Positions 59,554 through 64,000 of a stretch of 64,000 bases of DNA are shown piece after piece. The position numbers and the translations under genes were made by a program. Position 1 is the first letter of the stretch. Each line of letters starts with the position of its first letter. The stretch is from Calendula officinalis (Eukaryota > Streptophyta > Magnoliopsida > Asterales > Asteraceae): assembly GCA_963853835.1 (NCBI GenBank), contig OY970825.1:30566835-30630834 (forward strand), given 5' to 3'. Under the pieces are notes generated by a model. That model was not told the DNA's origin, did not search any database, and saw only the letters and a program-made list of their open reading frames with translations.

Positions 59554-60157
59554 TGATAACGTGTCATATCTCCATATTAATATACCGGATCTCCGGAACG
59601 TATGCATGGCTCGAAGGCATGCAAAACCAAGATACGCGGGAAAATACACAAGAGGACAACGAAGGTAAAACTAGCAAGTCCCGAGGTTTAGCTTGCGTAA
59701 GCGGAATTCAAGGAAGAACACGCGCATTAAATGCAAGCGGCGTCGAAAGCCGTCTCAGACGAAATGACATCGTTTAGTCCGACGGTTAAACGGATTGGCT
59801 TTCAAGCTATGGTCCGGAAGGTCAAAGAGTGCCTCCTGCGGAGGAGGGAAACCACTTCTCCCGCCCAAGCATCTTTCCTATAAAAAGGGTCCTTCGGTAA
59901 GTATCAAAGGCATTCAATTCACTCCGCTCATTCCATAATACCTCTCATTAAATACCCGTTCAATCCCATTTATTATGATTATGTTGCTAACTCACTTACG
60001 ACCCCAAAACACGATATAAATACTTACTTAGGCATCGGAGAGCCTTCACGAAGAAATCCTCGTGAGGCTTCCTGACTAGGGTTCTTGGTTGTGATTGTGC
60101 AGGTTCTCGGCCCGGACGAAGCGATACTCCGTAGCCGGTAAAAATCCCGTTACAACA
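59554..60157 (+). repeat. 3' LTR of D
   Basis: 604 bp, ends GTTACAACA, followed by TSD ATACT. Ten differences from the 5' LTR by my count, one of them an indel. Confidence 0.94.
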
Positions 60158-60162
60158 ATACT

Positions 60163-61034
60163 CTTAGTAACGATGTTCAACTTTTCTCGTTTTTGTGGTT
60201 GTTAGATAGGAAGAACAAATAATTTTGTATTGCTAAATTTGATTGGATCTGTAACCCGAGCTCATTACATTTAATTCATTGTTATATGTATATGTAGACC
60301 TGACAATGGAGCTAGTTTTGACACTCACCCGATTCGAACCCGCAATAATTATATGAGTTTGGATCATAGTTTATGATTCATTTACCCGCTAACAACCCGT
60401 ACCCTTTCACCCTTTTGCTAAAAGGGTCGGGTATACATCAATACCGATCCAATTCGTTTATAACCCGCCCCACATTAAAAAACTAATTTATATTTTCCTA
60501 TAATTGTCCTTTTTAAAAACCAATATTAATTTAGAAGTTAAAAATCACTTCTAAGAGTTCTAATTTTACAACTTTATTAATTAACTTGCCTTCTCCATTT
60601 GCTTCCAACATTGTCTGCATTAGTCACAGACAAATCCACAACACTCCTCCATTCACATGTTTGCACTAATCATCACAAGAATACAATTCTCTTCACAAAA
60701 TCACCATATCCTGCTCTTGAAACCTTTGTCTCCATAAGTAAAATCATCACACTTTCAGTTTCTTATTGATTTTATTTCTTCATATATTACTAAGACTCCT
60801 CGTAACCGTGACATCAACTGATATTTTAGTTTTTGTCAAATCAGCGTCTCGCCAGCTGACTTTCCAACTGACACATTCAAAACAATACCTCTTCCTTTGA
60901 TATTTAATATATATAATACACACACTCACAGAAAAAATTACAATTCCCACAAACTTACACAAAATCTCATTACTTGATACTTTCTCAAACCGAAGGTATT
61001 TAAATAACGCAAAAACTGAAGTGGGCATGCCAAT
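60163..61034. other. intergenic, no gene identified
   Basis: No supported gene. Around 60300-60470 ACCCG/CGGGT words (AACCCGTACCC, AAAGGGTCGGG) suggest a worn MITE, but no ends or TSD were found. The minus-strand frame 60780-61028 has no recognisable feature. Confidence 0.4.
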
Positions 61035-61374
61035 ACTTTTTTATTTTATTATATTAGTATAAACAGTGGTTATTAGACATTCTTTGGGATTTAGCTACGA
61101 GTCCAGAAATTCAGAACGATACTGAACAAAAAACACATGAATTATTTTCTAAATTTTGATGGTGGGGTTCAATAATTTGTTCGAAATTCAGAGTGACCGA
61201 TATGATGGTTAATAGGATAACAAAGAGCAAAAAAACAACCGTGAGGCTGGCATTCTTGGTAATTTTCGATCATCATAATGTATTAGTGTAGCACCTACAT
61301 TTAGTTAGTGTAGCTAGCTAATTTAAACAGAAAATATTGTAAGACTCGTTCTGACGGCCTTGTCGGTCCACCCG
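61035..61374 (+). repeat. 340-bp duplicated block, copy 1
   Basis: Matches 62185-62524 with only a few substitutions (for example CATTCTT/CATCCTT and ACAGAAAAT/ACAGATAAT). The offset is 1150 bp. Copy 1 continues into CGGCCTCCAGAACTCG. Copy 2 is cut by the LTR of element C at the same point. Confidence 0.92.
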
Positions 61375-61402
61375 GCCTCCAGAACTCGTCGGACGCAGCT
61401 GG

Positions 61403-61792
61403 CAGGGGCGGAACTAGAAAATTCTACCAGTGGTAGTACCCTTATGGTGATATAAAGAATTTTTTTTGAAATATATAGGGTTAAAAAGAAAAAAGTTGAA
61501 ATATATGGGCTGAGAAAAAAAACAAACACTTGTAATATAGAGGCTAAAAAGGAAAAAAAGTTGATTTATAAAAAGTAAGAAAGACAAGATTTGAACTCTA
61601 GACCTCCTCTATACATGCACAAGGTGTTAGCCAACTGTGCTAGACAACATACATTTATTATTATAGCTTTTCGGATATATATTAATGTATTCAAAATACA
61701 ATAACAAAAAAAAAGTTCCGACAATTTACCGTACCGAAATTTTTCGAGTAGTAGCACATGCCACCGTGTGCTACATACTACATCCGCCCCTG
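61403..61792. mobile_element. hAT-type MITE with tRNA-like segment
   Basis: 390 bp with perfect 10-bp TIRs CAGGGGCGGA/TCCGCCCCTG and flanking 8-mers GCAGCTGG and GCAGTTGG (61395-61402, 61793-61800), a TSD with one change. TIR and TSD are diagnostic of hAT. There is no transposase. It carries an internal tRNA-like promoter on the minus strand. Confidence 0.9.
61580..61650 (-). ncRNA. tRNA-like Pol III promoter inside hAT MITE
   Basis: On the minus strand TAGCACAGTTGG (61642-61631) matches the A-box consensus TRGCNNAGYNGG at every position. GAGTTCAAATC (about 61598-61588) resembles the B box GGTTCGANTCC. The 33-bp gap fits a tRNA. The anticodon arm does not pair well, so this is not a working tRNA gene. 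It could be a captured tRNA or SINE head able to recruit TFIIIC. Confidence 0.55.
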
Positions 61793-61800
61793 GCAGTTGG

Positions 61801-62184
61801 CACGGGCTCATCAGTGGATCTTGCTGGCGGAATTTTGTTGAGATTATTAAGAGCTAAAGTTAAATCAGTTGTAATATAGTCCTAGAAAACAGTTGTTGGC
61901 ACCTGTTTAATAATATCTCATATTATCATAATTGCTATAAGAAATTAAGATTCATAACACATATCATTTCACCTTGATTAAACTACTGCCAATGAAATAA
62001 GACAATATTTTAACCAAATTAATTACAACATAATTTACTGTTTAATTTCAAATTAATCATGCATTGCATGCTAATTGTTTTGCATTGGGACCATAATTTA
62101 ACACAGAAAGACAAGAAGCATAACTTTATCCTATACGCTTTGCTTTTTGGATAGAAAATCACATTCCCTCTTGTTGATGCAACC
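61801..62184. other. intergenic spacer between duplicated blocks
   Basis: AT-rich, without recognisable features. It is part of the possible 1150-bp tandem unit if the duplication was longer than the visible 340 bp. Confidence 0.4.
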
Positions 62185-62524
62185 ACTTTTTTATTTTATT
62201 ATATTAGTATAAACAGTGGTTATTAGACATTCTTTGGGATTTAGCTACGAGTCCAGAAATTCAGAACGATACTGAACAAAAAACACATGAATTATTTTCT
62301 AAATTTTGATGGTGGGGTTCAATAATTTGTTCGAAATTCAGAGTGACCGATATGATGGTTAATAGGATAACAAAGAGCAAAAAAACAACCGTGAGGCTGG
62401 CATCCTTGGTAATTTTCGATCATCATAATGTATTAGTGTAGCACCTACATTTAATTAGTGTAGCTAGCTAATTTAAACAGATAATATTGTAAGACTCGTT
62501 CTGACGGCCTTGTCGGTCCACCCG
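62185..62524 (+). repeat. 340-bp duplicated block, copy 2
   Basis: Second copy of 61035-61374, ending CCACCCG where the LTR of element C begins (62525). ACCCG (62520-62524) would be the TSD of C; the partner lies beyond the window. Confidence 0.92.
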
Positions 62525-63142
62525 TGTCAGGATCGATTAACTATAAACAAGTTAATAAACACCTTAGATCTATTTGATGATAGAAGTTGCAGCGGATCAA
62601 CACTATATCAATAATTAAGAACGATGAACTGTATGAACAATATGAGAAATATTAAGAACACAGTTTCACAAAAAGCTTCAATGTATATTATTAAGTTAAC
62701 AATACACACGTACGTTTACAATTCGTAAGGAACTATATATAATAGTCCTTGAAGCTAAACTATTTACCCTAGTTATTCTAGGATACGATTTACATCTAAT
62801 TATAAACGATATACATTGATTTACATTCTATAACTATCTCTGCGAAGATCTCGGACTTGATATGTTCCATAAACGCGTATCAGTAGTAAAACCAATCACC
62901 AGTAGTAAATAAGTAACATCAGTAGTAAACTTGGTGATCAGTAGTAAGTCCAGAAACCAACGTCAGTAGTAACTACAATGATCAGTAGTATCTTCAATCT
63001 TTGTATGATCAGTAGTAACTAAGTTATAGAGAACACCAGCATCAACTTCATCAGTAGTAAATGTTTCTGCCCCATCAGTAATAAACATAATTATTACTAA
63101 CTGCATCATCAGTACTAAGTTGATCTGTGATTTGCTCTAACA
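62525..63142 (-). repeat. 3' LTR of element C
   Basis: 618 bp. On the minus strand it begins TGTTAGAGCAAATC and ends CGATCCTGACA. The U3 part (62881-63117) holds eight exact CAGTAGTA words in plus orientation (62881, 62900, 62920, 62939, 62964, 62983, 63010, 63052) and two variants (63076, 63110). A TATATATA lies at 62734-62741. Confidence 0.9.
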
Positions 63143-63155
63143 ATCTCCCCCTAAA
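63143..63155 (-). other. polypurine tract of C
   Basis: On the minus strand AGTTTAGGGGGAGAT runs into the LTR start TGTTAGAG. It is the same tract as in A. Confidence 0.85.
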
Positions 63156-63191
63156 CTTATTGATTATCCTTTAATCAATCAAGTTTCTTAT

Positions 63192-64000
63192 TTACTTCTT
63201 CTTTTTCTTTTCTTCCAACAACTTTGCTCTTTTCTTATCACCTTCTAAAGTCTGTTGGTTCCTTTTATTCCTTTGTGCAATGATATATTTGCTGATTCTT
63301 TTAACAAATTCATTCAATTTGTTTTGGAGCATCACAGCATCATGTGGTTTAATAAAATTCATGCACCATAGTTGATAGAGAGTCTTCTCAGAATGAGGAT
63401 ACTCTTTCTCATAAAGGAATAAGTCACATTTCTTACTTGTATATTCAAAGAAGTACATGTTGACAGTTGGTAGCACATTCCAAGCTTGAACATTTTCTGA
63501 ATCTGTGTACTTCTCTGGATAATTTTCTGGATAGAAAGCAGCATCAATCATTTCAGTAAGATAACCTGCAGCTGAATTCTTCCAGTTCTTCTTAGTCATT
63601 CTTGGTTTACCAATGATCAACATCTTAATAATGTCACTTCTGGTTAGGGACATGACCAAAGGTTTCCAAGCTCTGAATCTTTGAGTGACCTTATCTTCTC
63701 TTATAATCTCAATCATATCATCTATGTACCTCCAGTTGATGATTGGATTATTTTGTAGGGGAGCAATGGGGAGATCATGAACTTGAACCATTTGTAATTT
63801 TTTATTTGGTTGATCAAGTTCTGAAGCAATTGTCTTTCTTTTCTTTGATGTTTGAGAGGATACACCAGATGATTCTCCAGATATTGTTTTTCTTTCTTTC
63901 ATTTCTTTGGAGTCTATCTGTTCAAGTTTAGTGGTGTACTTCTCATTACTATCTTGCTCAGTAAGATCCTTCTTCTTCTCTACACAGTACTTTTCAATTA
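63192..64000 (-). CDS. env-like extra ORF of C, partial (5' end outside window)
   Basis: The frame is open from the window edge to the stop near 63192; Met at 63902 is internal. It is Lys/Ser-rich at first (ERKTISGESSGVSSQTSKKR). A conserved domain follows (INWRYIDDMIEIIRED, FRAWKPLVMSLTRSDIIKML, SAAGYLTEMIDAAFYPE, VLPTVNMYFFEYTSKKCDLF, CMNFIKPHDAVMLQNKLNEF). The tail is very basic (RAKLLEEKKKKK). It aligns with the decayed pieces of A at 31331-31491 and 44097-44693 without stops, so C is better preserved. No membrane segment is seen here. Role unknown. Confidence 0.8.
   Translation of the reverse strand, partial: IEKYCVEKKKDLTEQDSNEKYTTKLEQIDSKEMKERKTISGESSGVSSQTSKKRKTIASELDQPNKKLQMVQVHDLPIAPLQNNPIINWRYIDDMIEIIREDKVTQRFRAWKPLVMSLTRSDIIKMLIIGKPRMTKKNWKNSAAGYLTEMIDAAFYPENYPEKYTDSENVQAWNVLPTVNMYFFEYTSKKCDLFLYEKEYPHSEKTLYQLWCMNFIKPHDAVMLQNKLNEFVKRISKYIIAQRNKRNQQTLEGDKKRAKLLEEKKKKK

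Larger units (their letters stand above)
48919..60157 (+). mobile_element. Ty3/gypsy Tat-like element D
   Basis: 11.2 kb with LTRs of 605 and 604 bp (48919-49523, 59554-60157) and TSD ATACT at 48914-48918 and 60158-60162. It has gag, protease, RT, RNase H, an additional (archaeal-type) RNase H, integrase, then an antisense gene in the 3' region. Dual RNase H plus antisense ORF is the hallmark of the Tat lineage. About nine substitutions and one indel separate the LTRs (about 1.5%). Gag is frameshifted and has a stop. Pol is open but carries a 1440-bp in-frame duplication. Confidence 0.94.
62525..64000 (-). mobile_element. copia element C (relative of A), 3' part only
   Basis: Minus-strand element entering from the right edge: extra ORF, polypurine tract (GGGGGAGAT before TGTTAGAG) and a 618-bp 3' LTR. 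The LTR ends GATCCTGACA as in A, and the ORF aligns with that of A, so C belongs to the same or a sister family. gag, pol and the 5' LTR lie outside the window. Confidence 0.9.

Noticed and set aside
61580..61650. Functional tRNA gene
   Set aside because: A and B boxes are present, but the anticodon and acceptor stems do not pair properly.
62881..63117. CRISPR-like array from the spaced repeats
   Set aside because: The repeats are only 8 bp, unevenly spaced and lie within a retrotransposon LTR of a plant; there are no cas genes.

Overview
This window is plant nuclear DNA, probably from a eudicot with a repeat-rich genome. I found no ordinary host gene. Almost all of it is LTR retrotransposons, many nested inside one another, plus small TIR DNA transposons. 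Evidence for a plant: Sirevirus-like Ty1/copia elements with a long extra 3' ORF and a GGGGGAGATTGTT polypurine/LTR junction; initiator-Met-tRNA primer sites (TGGTATCAGAGC); a Tat-type Ty3/gypsy element with two RNase H domains and an antisense ORF; and hAT- and Mutator-type MITEs. Element ends below rest on matching LTRs, primer and polypurine sites, and target-site duplications (TSDs) read by eye. Percent differences between LTRs are hand counts and approximate.

Layout. 1-378: flank. 379-45206: copia element A (491-bp LTRs, TSD GAAAC), stretched to about 45 kb by insertions. In order these are a 580-bp hAT MITE in gag (1506-2085); a minus-strand gypsy array LTR-internal-LTR-internal-LTR (6639-19511); copia element B1 (21112-29971, TSD CCAAT); a 677-bp hAT element (30617-31293); and copia element B2 (31492-44096, TSD CTTCA). 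B2 carries its own insertion in the intron of its extra ORF. 45212-48913: intergenic, with a Mutator-type MITE. 48919-60157: Tat-like gypsy element D (TSD ATACT) with a 1584-codon open pol reading frame and a spliced antisense gene. 60163-62524: intergenic, with a 340-bp duplicated block and a hAT MITE holding a tRNA-like Pol III promoter. 62525-64000: 3' end of minus-strand copia element C, a relative of A, cut by the window edge.

How the parts relate. LTR differences by hand are about 3.5% for A, 3.6% for B2, 1.5% for D and 0.4% for B1, so B1 is the youngest insertion. A, B2 and the gypsy array are broken by stops, frameshifts and deletions. B1 lacks integrase, reverse transcriptase and RNase H, yet its LTRs are almost identical, so it was probably moved in trans by a related full element. 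D has a nearly open pol, but it carries a later in-frame 480-codon duplication.

The least explained signals are: the in-frame duplication of the RNase H region in D; the spliced antisense gene with its own TATA box; the intron in the extra ORF of B1 and B2; the inverted copy of that ORF that replaces pol in B1; arrays of a short TACTGA/CAGTAGTA motif in the LTRs of A, B and C; and the tRNA-like sequence inside a hAT MITE.
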